Of a DNA stretch of 64,000 nucleotides, positions 36,214-48,080 are shown piece by piece; position 1 is the first letter of the stretch, and every line of letters begins with the position of its first letter. The position numbers were made by a program, and so were the translations under genes. This DNA is from Episyrphus balteatus (lineage: Eukaryota; Arthropoda; Insecta; Diptera; Syrphidae). The DNA lies in contig NC_079134.1 in the NCBI RefSeq assembly GCF_945859705.1, positions 31,544,136 to 31,608,135 of the forward strand, written 5' to 3'. Below the pieces are notes generated by a model, which saw only the letters and a list, made by a program, of their open reading frames with translations, was not told where the DNA came from and ran no database searches.

Positions 36214-36897
36214 CAGGGTTGTAAAAATATCAATTGAAAACAAAAATGTGAAAAATTTACATTCAAAAAAAAAAAAAATTTCGTTGGAATGGAACTAAAA
36301 AAAAATTGTATTAAATAAAAATTTTGTTTGCAGCTGAAAATAATTTGCAATGGAAATAAAATTTTTTGAAAAATTTGCATTATTGCAAATAAAAATTTCT
36401 GCTTTGAAAAAAAAAAGTTCAATGCACAATGTGTGCATATTTTTTTAATATTCGTTTCTTGTAATTGAGACTATTTGATCATACATTAGCTTTTTCAACT
36501 ATAATATTGAAGCTCATAGAAGGCCAAGTAGTCAAAATTGTAAGAAATTTGAGAAATATAAAAAAAAACATATTTAATGCACACATTAGTTTGCAATGAA
36601 TTTTTTTTTTGTCAGTGCAGAAAAAAATTTTTTTTCAATACATTTTTTAAATGCTAAATATGTATTTTTATTTGCAATAAAAATTTTATTTTCAATGCAA
36701 ATTTTTTGCATTTGCAATAATGTTTTTGTTTAATGCAAAATATTAGTGGCAATAAATATATTTTTTTTTTAAATGCAAATATTTTTAAGTTTGAATAAAT
36801 ATATTTTTTTTAATTTAAATTTTTTTTATTTGCCATAGGTAACATTATTTTTTTTTAATCTCAAATGCATTTTTTTTTAAATTGATATTTTTACATA
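36214..36897. mobile_element. AT-rich hairpin MITE, copy 2
   Basis: Begins CAGGGTTGTAAAAATATCAA and ends with the inverted AATTGATATTTTTACA. The core contains GTCAAAATTGTAAGAAATT and its partial complement. Same family as copies at 29914, 40016 and 44776. Confidence 0.75.
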
Positions 36898-37261
36898 GGT
36901 ATCTGGTATGGAGTATTTACTTTATTGCATATCTAGATCTAGCTAGTTTTATTGTTGATCAGCAATAAATAATATTTAGTAAATATTTCAATTATGAAAG
37001 GTTACTGTGGTGTATACGCAACCTTTTTTTCTATTGAAGTAAAAATGGATCATTTTTACTCACGATAAAATTTGTGGAACTGTTTATGACTACCATTAAA
37101 ATTAAAAAAAAAAAAATAGATAATTGATTTAATTTTTTTATCGATCGTATTACATTTTTATATCCACTAAACAAAACAATGGCAACACTAAAACCATAAA
37201 ATTTGACAAACAAATTGCTTGTCCTCATGCCCCCAATGCCGCCAACGACACAACGTAGAAG

Positions 37262-38912
37262 CAGTGCCGGTTTAAGCACTACCGGCGCCCCTGGGCAAGA
37301 TTGCAAGTGGCGCCTCTAAAAAAAAATTCATCTAAAAACAATTTTTTAAAATCACGAAAAAAAGCAATAGCAGATTATGTCTTCAATTCAATTCAATTTA
37401 GTTTATTGAACTTGTTATTTACAATTGACTTAAAATTAACTTATTTCCAAGATACATTGGTTGATATAAAATTTTGTTGGCACAGAAGGGGCCTAACCTT
37501 ATACAATGACTAAGTTATAAAATATAAATAAATATTATACATGGATTAACTTAATTTAAAAAGTCTGCTGACTAGGTTGTCCTCGGGGTGTTCAGACCCG
37601 GATGTCCAGTTGTGGGGTTGGTTGAATTGGGTTGGTCAGATTATGTCTTACCTCTCATATTCTTGTTAATGCATTTATTAAAAATGTGCAGTGTATTAAC
37701 TTAAAAAGGTTAACTTAAAAAAAAAATTAATTATTCATGTCATTTAGGCTCAATTGACAAGACTACCTTTATCTCTGACTTTTTTGTTTAAACACATTTA
37801 AAGATTAGGTACAGTTGGTTTTATTTGAACAATATTTTTTCAAAAACTTTTTCAACTAGGTACATTAATGTCGTTTTCGATTGGAATTACTCAATGATTC
37901 ACTCATTCTGAAATCCAATAAAAAACTTTGAATCGCTTCCACCCAATTCTAAAATTTAATATCTGTATTGGTGAAAAATCAAATATTTTGTTTTTGTTTT
38001 TTCACTAGGAGAATAAAAAACTTGCAGCACGCTTCTTAATGAATCCAGGCGCTTCCGGACGGCCAATCGAAAACAACATACCTTTATAAGTATAAGGTTT
38101 GTTCGTTGTGAGCTCTAGGGCACTCTGGGTCGCTCCGAATTCGTTGTCAAGCGTTTTTTGTAGCTCCTTTTTCAACCAGAGTTATTTCCTCTGTGTTCGA
38201 TGTTCGCTGATGAAACTAAAGCTCTGAGGTGTTCGATGTAAAATGAAAACCCGAGAAACTCTGATTTTTTTCACAGTTAATTGAAATGACTTAGAGTGCC
38301 CTGGAGGGGGAACAACGAACAGACCTATTTTTTTATTCTCACACACAAACGTAGTTTTTATGAGAAATGGAGAAGCTGTCAATTTTTGGCATTTCTGGAT
38401 TTGGGGTTTTCGGGATTTTGTGTTTTTGGGTTTTCGGAATTTAGGGTTTTCTGGATTTTGGGCTTTCTGGATTTTTATTTCGGGATTCTGTCCGTCTCCC
38501 TTCTCTTTCCTTATTCATTATTATAGGGGCACCTTTGCAAAAATTAAATTGGTAGGAGGAATATTAGGATTGCTTTAGTCTTTCAAAAGAAATTGGGGCG
38601 CCTTGTTCTTCAAAGATGAACGAAGATTTTGGACACCATTGTCCTTCCGGAAGCCAAATAAATTAACCCAAAATTGGGGGGCGCCTTCATTCTTCAAAAA
38701 GTTTAGTACAAACAATACGAGCGCCGTTGGAAATGTAAAATAGAAAAAAATTGGGGCGCCTTTGTGAATGTAAAAAAAAAATAAAACATCGATTGGAAAG
38801 ACTTCGTTATTTATATAACTTTTGTAAAAGTTCGGGCCGCCTGCGGCGCCCCTCAATTCTTGCGCCCCTGGGCGACGGCCCAGGCTGCCCCCCCCCCCTA
38901 AAACCGGCTCTG
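37262..38912. mobile_element. hAT-type transposon, 1.65 kb, with GGCGCC-rich ends and 8-bp TSD
   Basis: The left end is CAGTGCCGGTTTAAGC and the right end TAAAACCGGCTCTG; GGCGCCCCTGGGC occurs inside both ends. The identical 8-bp duplication CGTAGAAG flanks it (37254-37261 and 38913-38920). TTGGGGCGCCTT is repeated near the right end, and a GGTTTTCGGGATTTT-type minisatellite lies at 38385-38490. No transposase is present; frames through the right end are low-complexity shadows. A retroelement fragment is inserted at 37384-37636. Confidence 0.92.
37384..37636 (-). mobile_element. 5'-truncated non-LTR retroelement fragment with 13-bp TSD
   Basis: The 253-bp insert is flanked by identical CAGATTATGTCTT (37371-37383 and 37637-37649). 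Read on the minus strand it ends with AATAAA, then a short ATTGAATTGAATTG tail directly at the duplication, as expected for a target-primed retrotransposed 3' end. There is no coding sequence. It sits inside the hAT element, so it is the younger insertion. It could be a SINE or a LINE 3' end; length alone does not decide. Confidence 0.75.
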
Positions 38913-38984
38913 CGTAGAAGCTTGATGAGCAGAAATTCGTTTCTGTGTGTTTTTCGCATCCAGAAAATTAGGTTGCTTCACTTG

Positions 38985-39010
38985 ATGATGATGATGATGA
39001 TGATGATGAG
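38985..39010. repeat. GATGAT triplet microsatellite
   Basis: Eight or so GAT repeats. Frames through it encode Met runs and are not regarded as coding. Confidence 0.9.
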
Positions 39011-40015
39011 TCCCCCACAATGGTTAACTAAAGTGTTTGCTGCTGATGCTGAAGTTGCTGCGTTTGGCTTATCTAATTTTTTTTTTTTTGTTTTGTGTGG
39101 GTTTATTTTTTCTGGTTGCCTCTCAAGCTTTTGTGGTAGCCAAACACAGTAGTTGCTGAGAGGATAGTTGCTATTGGGGCACGAACGCAGAACGATGATG
39201 ATGCAGAAGAGGCAAAAGTGCTCATTTCGTGCATGAAGTGTTATTCGGTCAGAAAAGGAGATTTGTTAAGTGCTTTTGTCCGTCATCGTACGTGCTCTAG
39301 TTTTGTGCGTTTTGCTAGTATATAAAAGGGCGTTTTTATTTTTTTTTTCTTTTTTTTTTCTCGACTGTCAGTTGCAGAAAGGAATTGCATGCAGCAAGAA
39401 GAATGATTTTGGCATACATAAGATTTCACTTTCTTTTTTTGTTTTGTTGTTGTTGTATTTTATTGTTATTGTTGTTGGCTATGTTGCAAATAATAGATCT
39501 ACTACTAGGGAGTACCCTACTCTACCCAACAGCAGTCAAGGATATGAATGAAGACAGAGTGAGAGCCAGAGTTGGTTGGAAATTGTGTTTGGGTCAGTGA
39601 TGCAGTGGCATTGGAGATTCACGCAGATATTTAGGTGATGGATTCTGTGCAGCTGAAAAAAGTTTGCTACTATTTTTTATACTTTGCTTTTTTTTTTTTG
39701 TGTTGAGGAAAAAAAGGTCATGAAGTCATGCAAGGGAAATGAAGAATTTATAAAAATATGATTTAAGAATGAAATACAGGCTAAAAACTATGATTTATGA
39801 AGGTTTGCTACATTTTCAATAATACAGACAATACTTAGGGTTTTTGCTCGGAGGCGGTACAGTCATGAAATGGCTAAGTGCAAGGAGTTAATAGATAAAA
39901 GATTTTAAAAGAAATTCACAATTGAATTTGTTGACTAATATTGACGTAAGAGTTTTGTCTTCACATGATTTAAAATAAAATTTTCAAATAAAATTGCCCA
40001 TTTCTTCCCAAAAGC

Positions 40016-40807
40016 AAGGTTTTAAAAAATATCAATACAAAAAAACGCACTTTAAACTAAAAAAAAATATTTATTCCAAAAAAAAAAAAATTGTATTAGA
40101 AAATAACTATTTGTTGCAAAAGAAAACAAATTGCATTCAAAAAAATATTGGCTGCAACTGAAAAATATTTGCATTAAAAAAAATATATTTCAATTCAGCT
40201 AAAAATATTTTCCATTAAAATAAAAAATGTTGTTGCAACTGAAAAATATTTGCATTTAAAATAAAATTTTTATTACAAATAAAAATATTTTGCATTCAAA
40301 AACAAAAATTTATTTCAAATAAAAAATTTTCATTTGAAAAATCAAGTTAAAATATGTGCATTAAATATTTTTTTTTAATATGCGTTGAATTTCTTACAAT
40401 TTTAACTATTTGGCTACACATAAGCTATGTCAACTACAACATATTGAACCTTATGTAAGGCCAAATAGTAAAAATTGTAAGAAAATCAACGAATAGCTAT
40501 TAAAAAAAAAATATTTAATGCACACATTTTGTATAAATTTTTTTATTAAATTTGCAGTAATTTTTTTTTCTTTAATGCAAAATTTCAATGCAAATATTTT
40601 TGAGTTGCAATAACATTGTTTTTTTTTTAATGCCAAATATTTTTATTTGCAAAAAAATATTTTTTAGTTGCAATTAAATTTTATTTTTAATGCAAATTTT
40701 TTTCAGTTGTAATACCTAAATATTTTTTTTAATGCAATTTTTTTTATTTTCAAATATATTTTTTATTTCAAATTCATTTGTTTTAATTGATATTTTTACA
40801 ACTTTGA
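40016..40807. mobile_element. AT-rich hairpin MITE, copy 3
   Basis: Left end AAGGTTTTAAAAAATATCAA and right end AATTGATATTTTTACAACTT are inverted. The core has GAATTTCTTACAATTTTAAC and the inverted AAAAATTGTAAGAAAATC. Longest member of the family here. Confidence 0.7.
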
Positions 40808-41540
40808 GCAAACCTTTGTTTTCTAAGACCAAAAGTTTAGATTGTTTTCAACATCTAAAAACAAACATTTTCATTAAAGTATTGATGATTCTTGTCTAGA
40901 TAACGAAAAGCAAAAATATATAAATTTTAATTTATTTCGAAATAATAGGTATCTAAGGGCTCAACATATTTCATTGAAGGCACTCAATCATGACCCTAGT
41001 ACTAAACCAGTCCATTAAAACAACATTATGTCTTCTCGCACCCTGATCATTTTTGTTTTTTTTTTTTTTCAAGAATCCAAATAATCATTATTCATTAATG
41101 ATATCTATCTACCCTGTGTACACAAATATTATACCTTTTATGTCCAAAACAACAAAAATCTCTGCAAAAAAAAATAAAACTTTTTTTCCCAAGAAACACG
41201 CAACAATTATTGATGAACACTCAACGACACCGACATCGTCGTCATTGCCATCCAAAAAAAAAAAAATGCCCATTTTCATTCAGCAACAGCAACACACAAA
41301 AATATCAACCATAATTCAAGTGACAGAAATCTCCCCCAGGGGTCGCCAACTAAGTGAACAATTAATTATACACCAAATGGGTGGGCAATAACACTGACAT
41401 TAACCCACTATCAGTCTTCCTCAATGGACCCTCTAGGGCATTTTCTTTTCACCACTTTTGTAACTCACAATATAACCAGGACGATGAACAAAAAGAAAAA
41501 AAGAAATTATCAAAAAAAAAAAAGAAAAGGATTCCCAATA

Positions 41541-43300
41541 CTCCAGTCAAAGCGTCGGAAAAAAGGGCCTCACCTTGCGATGAGAGGCACTGTCTGTTTT
41601 TATTTCATGGATCGATGGGGGTATATTTAAAAGGCTTAAACCCAATTTCTCACCACCTGATCATTCTTTTTAGCAGAGTTATTCACAAAAAAGCATTTTT
41701 TGGGATATTTTACTTCTAAGCTAATATCTTTGCTCCAGATTATCGTAGACCAAAAAATAAACATACATTCTCTTCCTTATAATATTTTCTATCGTTGTAT
41801 GTAATTTCATTGTATTTGAGTGAGTAAATATAAAATTGCAGCCATTTAAAGTCAAATTCTTGTTGTTAAAAAACACATTTTTGTCATTATTTCGAAAAAA
41901 GCTTATATCATGATTGACATTTTTCTAATCTATTTTGTAGCCCTGTTCATGTCCTGCATTTTACAGAAAAAATGAGCTCTTTATCACCAAAGATGGCCGA
42001 GCTATTGATAAATGAACGCATGCAAAACCGGTGCGAAAACACCCAAAAATATCGTTTTTTGGGAATAACTCGACTTCAGAATGTCCTACGGCAAAAAATA
42101 AAGCAATGAATTGTTCGTTACAACATTTTCTATCAATTTAGTGCACAATCTTTTTGTTGAAACAAATAAAAAATAAGTAATATTAAGTCAAAGCCGTTTT
42201 TTTGTTTAGCAAACTCTTGAATTATTATTTTGCAAACGGTGCGAGTATTGGCTAAGAAAATAAAATATTATTGTAGTCCTTTAAATTATCTACAATTCAA
42301 AAAAAAATTTAGCTTTCTACGACCCACGGGAGCCGAGTTATTATAATTTTAAGAAAGCATTAATCCGTACGAAAATTCAAAAAAATTTCCCTTGTTTATG
42401 ATTCGAATACTAGTTCTCAGTGAGAGGGGTTGTTTTCATTTTTTCTTGTTATAAGAGAATTTGTCTTATGTTTTTCGTTAGTCATTTGGACCTTTTTTAA
42501 AAAATTAATTTCTCGGCTCGTGTGGGTCGTAGAGAGCTAATTTTTTTTTTAAATTGTAGATAATTTAAAGGACTACAATAATATTTTATTTTAATAGCCA
42601 ATACTCGCACCATTTGCAATATAATAAGGCGAGAGTTTGCTAAACAAAAAAACGACTTTGACTTAATATTACTTATATTTTTTATTTGTTTCAACAAAAA
42701 GATTGTGCACTAAATTGATAGAAAATGTTGTAACGAACAATTCATTGCTTTATTTTTTGCCGTAGGACATTCTGAAGTCGAGTTATTCCCAAAAAACGAT
42801 ATTTTTGGGTGTTTTCGCACCGGTTTTGCATGCGTTCATTTATCAATAGCTCGGCCATCTTTGGTGATAAAGAGCTCATTTTTTCTGTAAAATGCAGGAC
42901 ATGAACAGGGCTACAAAATAAATTAGAAAAATGTCAATCATGATATAAGCTTTTTTCGAAATAATGACAAAAATGTGTTTTTTAACAACAAGAATTTGAC
43001 TTTAAATGGCTGCAATTTTATATTTACTCACTCAAATACAATGAAATTACATACAACGATAGAAAATATTATAAGGAAGAGAATGTATGTTTATTTTTTG
43101 GTCTACGATAATCTGGAGCAAAGATATTAGCTTAGAAGTAAAATATCCCAAAAAATGCTTTTTTGTGAATAACTCTGCTAAAAAGAATGATCAGGTGGTG
43201 AGAAATTGGGTTTAAGCCTTTTAAATATACCCCCATCGATCCATGAAATAAAAACAGACAGTGCCTCTCATCGCAAGGTCAAATGACGCTTTGACTGGAG
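41541..43300. mobile_element. 1.76-kb near-perfect inverted-repeat element (arms ~800 bp)
   Basis: The left arm runs from CTCCAGTCAAAGCGTC (41541) to about 42350, and the right arm from about 42497 to the complement of the same end at 43300. Shared blocks spanning the arms include TTGCGATGAGAGGCACTGTC, GCTCCAGATTATCGTAGACC, GATGGCCGAGCTATTGATAA, CAGAATGTCCTACGGC and TTTCTACGACCCACGGGAGC (slightly changed in the right arm). Only scattered differences were seen. The loop is about 146 bp. TA flanks both ends, suggesting a Tc1/mariner-type or foldback transposon. No protein is encoded. Transcribed as part of intron 2, it would form a very long hairpin. Confidence 0.9.
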
Positions 43301-43302
43301 TA

Positions 43303-44775
43303 CAAGGAGTTTCTTCAAAAAAAAAAAAGCAAAAAAAGGATTCCAACAAACCGTAAACATTCATCATCTCGATTTCTTCAACAGAAAAATGGCAAAAGGC
43401 AAAAGACATCACAAGGACACGAGTATAATAACATTGAAGAAGAATTAATAATACAAAAAAATGGAATATATAGCTAACTGTATGTGTAGTTATGTATAAT
43501 TTTTGACTTAAATGGCCTGAAACGAAATAAACGTCAGAAACATTTCGATTGCTTTCATATTAGTTTACTACGAATTTTTACCCATATACCCACACTTGTA
43601 CCTATAGACCTACATATAGCGAACAAAAAACATACCACAACACCATAACCACACACCGCACACATTCACCGACGACGACAAGTACAATGAATTAAAAGTA
43701 TCACTCAACTCAACCTATAATACATGACCTTATTTCCGTTATATCGTTTTTTTTTTTTTGTTCGTTCCGCCTGTTATTTGCAGGACAAAAAAAATAAATA
43801 GAAAGAATGAAAGAATACAAAAAAAAAAAGAAAGAAAGAACAAGTTCGGAAAATGGAAAAAAAGAAGGAAAAACTCTTATAAATCTTTGGGAAGATAATA
43901 AAATGCGTGTGCATATGAAAGCCCAATTGTTCGGTGAACAAAAAAGAAAATTATGGACTGGAAGGAAGAGCCATTCTTTAACATATCATCACCCCCACAT
44001 ACCGTTATACTATCAGGGCCGTTTCATTGTCAGGATATTATGTAAAAGGCGAAATAAGGAATCGCCAAGTAGTCAAGTAGGCACTTTACCAGTTGTTATG
44101 TAAAAAATATGAATACATGCAACATGCTATAACGATTTTATATTTTAAAGTTTCACCTCAAATTAGTGTTGACAAAATGGAAAATTGAAAACAATGTTCT
44201 TGTTTTTGATTTTTGACGTACAGACGTACAGAAAAAAAACATTATATTTATTTAATGCTGGATATATTTTGTTGATAAGGTTCAAAACATAACATTGATA
44301 TCAGATCGACCCTTCACCTTTTCTTATGGTTGACATGGTAACACAGTCATTATATTAAATTTAAAAATCAGGAAACAAATTGTATTGATAAAAAAAATTT
44401 TTGTTTGGTCACTGTTATGTGGAACAATTTTTTTTTTTTTTTTACAAATTTTTACAAATCAGTGGTTACTAAAAATTTGTTTTGACTGCTTCAAAAAGTA
44501 AAGTCAAAATAATACATTTACCTAATTTTAAATTTCTAGTTGCTTACATTTTTAAACTTTTTTTTTTATAAAAAAAACAAAAAATCTTGTAGATACTTTA
44601 CTAAAGAATAATTCAATTTTTTCCAAGTGTATACAATTTTTCGATATGCAAAAATGAAAATTGCTTTTTTACTACTTTGTTTGCATACAGGCAAATATTT
44701 GTGCTATTAATAGTATCAATAAACTTTTCAAAAAAAAAAAAAATTTAACAAACAACTAATTCATCTGAATTGGGT
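43303..44775. other. Intronic stretch without recognised repeats
   Basis: Mixed-composition DNA with A-rich tracts around 43760-43860. A 98-codon frame at 43807 is Lys-rich at its start and matches nothing known. No gene supported. Confidence 0.4.
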
Positions 44776-45272
44776 TACCAGATTTGTAAAAATATCAATA
44801 AAAAAAATGCATTTTAAATAAAAAAAAAAAAGTTATGCAAATTAAAATATTTTGCATTAAAACAAAAGTTATTACAAATAAAAATTTTCTGAATTGAAAA
44901 AAAAAAAGAAATCAATGCAAAATATGTCAATTAAATACATATTTTTTTTTAAGATTCGTGGAATTTCTTAAAATTCTTGCTATTTGATCATACATTACCT
45001 TTTTCAGTTATAATTTCAACCTAATATAGGGCCAAACAGTAAAAATTGTAAGAAATTCCACAAGTTTTAAGAAAAATATTCAATGCACGCATTTTGCATT
45101 AAATTTTTTTTTTGTTTAATGCAAAAAACTTTTTTATAAAAAATAAAATAATGTTATCAATAAAAAATTTTATTTTAAATGCAAATATTTTTCATGCAAT
45201 AACATTTTTTTTAATACAAAATGCAAATATTTTTCAATTGCAATAATTTTGTTTTATGATAAAAACAACCCT
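44776..45272. mobile_element. AT-rich hairpin MITE, copy 4
   Basis: Left end ATTTGTAAAAATATCAAT; right end AAAACAACCCTG is the complement of the CAGGGTTGT start of copy 2. The core carries GTGGAATTTCTTAAAATTCT and the inverted AAAATTGTAAGAAATTCCAC. Confidence 0.7.
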
Positions 45273-45799
45273 GGTTGTAACATATTTCATCGTTTTGAAA
45301 CAAAGCTAAAACAAATAATTCAAATCAAAAATCTAAAATACAAAAATACAAAAATACAAAAATATACAAAAAATTAAAACTTAAAAAAAAGAAAAATAAT
45401 ACTTGTTTGTATGAATATCATTTATAATGATTAAAAAAAAAATACCAAAAGACATACATAAAGTCAAATCCTTTTAAGTCGAACATTCTTCTGTTAGATT
45501 TTCCCTTTAACTCGAATTTTTGCATTATGTTCAATGATATCGTTTGAAGAAAACATTTATGCCATTCAGAGAAAAAACAGTATTTAAAAAAAACACTCAC
45601 CCATGTTCAAAAACAGAGTTTCAAATAAAGCTTTTTTGAAAATAAAAACATAAATTACTAGTGATCACCGAAATTTCTGGTAAATACAACATCACGAATC
45701 GGACACTGAAACTAACCTTTCGATTAGGTGTCTAATAGAAACTGTCACATTCGATTGTAGTTTTATATTAGAATTTGGCAAAAATGGTGATGTCTTTAA

Positions 45800-46041
45800 C
45801 CCTCTGTAGGCACACCTCTTTTTTGCGAATTTGGTTTATACTTTTTCATGTCGCTAGAACTTTTTTCGATCTAACTATTTTATAGAGAATCATATTTGAA
45901 ATTGATGTAGAATATTCCGAGGAATTCGAATATTGTATTCACAATTCAAAAAAAATTTATTTTCACCCTTATAAAGACACTTTTTTATGACCACTTTTAA
46001 TTTTTGTCCTGCCAAATTTGCACCCGTGTGCCGACAGAGGG
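45800..46041. mobile_element. piggyBac-type MITE, 242 bp, flanked by TTAA
   Basis: The ends CCCTCTGTAGGCACAC and GTGTGCCGACAGAGGG are inverted repeats with one mismatch. The tetranucleotide TTAA lies on both sides (45796-45799 and 46042-46045), the exact target of piggyBac transposases. There is no coding sequence. The body is shared with the broken copy at 14424-15371. Confidence 0.9.
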
Positions 46042-46045
46042 TTAA

Positions 46046-48080
46046 GATTAAATCAACTCATTATGAAATATAATAAATTTAATAAAAACACCTTAAAAAT
46101 GAAAGACAATGCATATTTAGATAGAGTACCTTACCCCACTTTTTTTCCCAATAAAAGATACTTGCTTGCTTTCTGCTTCGTTTCAAAACGTATTTTTTTA
46201 AAATCTTTTTAATAATACAGTGTCAGATATAACCATTCTCATAATGCAGATATTATGCAGGTTTTTCTTTGTCAAGTGATCATACCTAACCTTAAAGTTC
46301 AAAATAAATATGTATAAAAATTTTAATATTCCTGATGCCAAATTCCCAAGTTTTACAATTGACAAAGAAACCCGATTGCAGATTTTTTCAATAAATTCGA
46401 AATAGAAGTCGTTAAGTAAAGTAAAGCCCTAAAGTATTTAAGAAATCATTCCAGTCCTGGACACTCCACCAAACTGAGTGTTTTTTTTTTTGTGTGTGAT
46501 GTCCCCAAAAATAAAACCCTCACCATTAAATGATACCACTTTTACTTTTACATAATAAAGGGACACAACAGTGAAGCACGAACGACAATAAGGGACAAAA
46601 CTTGTTGGAAAAATTTATGTTGTTGTTGTTGTTATTGTATATATTTTTTTTTCTGTATTATTGTTGTTTTTGTTTTCATCTCCTGGTTCTTCATTATTTT
46701 GGATAAAAATAACGAATTTCATTATTTACGACTTTCTGGTTCAGAGGTCACCAAATGTGATCAGAGAGATACTTTCAGCTCGTATTTTCTATTGGATTAA
46801 GCCCAGATGTCTCTGAACAACAAAAATAAAAGAAAAACAATAAAAATTTCTTTCGAATGTATGTGTATTTGAAAAAAAAAAAAAAATTTAACATTACGCA
46901 GTTATATAGGCACAAACAAAAAAGAATACTAAATCCTAACGACCGACCGACGCAATGGACGACTACTATAGTAGAGGTTACAGCCAAAACAAACGGTAAA
47001 CGTATAATATTAAAGAATGAAACTTTATTCCAAATTGTTTTATCCTGATTTATGAGTTCTTTCTAGTTCCAGTCCTATTCACTGCTTAAGTGTATGACAG
47101 TTGTGTTAGCCTGGCGATTTACGAAGGTATATTCAAAAGTTTTTTTTTTTCTTATTTTCTATTAAAAGTTAAGAGTCGGCTGTTTCCTATATCTCTTGTC
47201 CTACCTATCCTTAGACTATTGACTTTCTTTTTTGTTTCTTTATTTAAAAAAGAAGGCGACTAGAGGAGACCGGAAAGAAAAACTGTTTAAATTAACTAAT
47301 TTGATGAGGGTATTTTATTTTTCTTTGTTGAAAGGACCTCTCAAGTGTATTTTATTTTCAAGGACGAACAAAAAAGTAAACAAATATAATGAAAAAAAAA
47401 AACAGGACTATTGCAAATATTTTGTTTCACCTGATTTATTTTGGGCCAGAATTCCTATCCTTGGATAGATATTTGAAGAAATTGTATTGCATAAGAATTT
47501 TTTAATAAAATTCACTCCAAAACATGTTACTCTTCACTGAATTTCATATTTAGTTATTTTTGAAAAAAAAAAAAAACAGTTAAAAATATTTTATTTTTAT
47601 TTTATTTAGAAGACGTTTATATTTGTATGCATCGGGATTTGATTTTGTCCTTAAATAGAATATTTGAATTATAATACCTGATTTGAACAGCATATCTTTT
47701 ATCAAAACTTTTGAGCTTTTTGAGCCAGGATATACATAAATAAAAAAAAAAAATTTTTTTAATGTAAACATTTTTTGATCTTAAAAATATGTTATTTTTT
47801 CGGAAATCGATTTATTTTGTAAATAAAAGATAAAAATGTAGGTAAAATAATAAAATAATTCTTAGGCGAAAACCTATGTACGAAATGTAAAACTTTTATT
47901 ATACCCTAAAAATTAAAATTTAGAGGCAAAAAAATGGTTCTTGGATCCTTAAAACCAGTGTAAAAATTCTAATTACATTAAAATCTTTCCAACAATGTAT
48001 AAAAGATGTGTTTTGGTAAAAAATCTACTCTTCATAAAATCAGAATTTCAGAATCAGAACTTCAGAAAATTTTTCACATT
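46046..48080. other. Intronic stretch without recognised repeats
   Basis: AT-rich, with a GTTGTTGTTGTT run at about 46620. Short frames only, no recognisable product. Confidence 0.4.

Noticed and set aside
38751..39152. 133-codon frame with a Met run
   Set aside because: Starts inside the hAT element, crosses its right end and target duplication and reads through a GAT microsatellite.
41053..41391. 112-codon frame rich in Lys, Ser and Thr
   Set aside because: Composition follows A-rich tracts; no recognisable domain and no splice signals.
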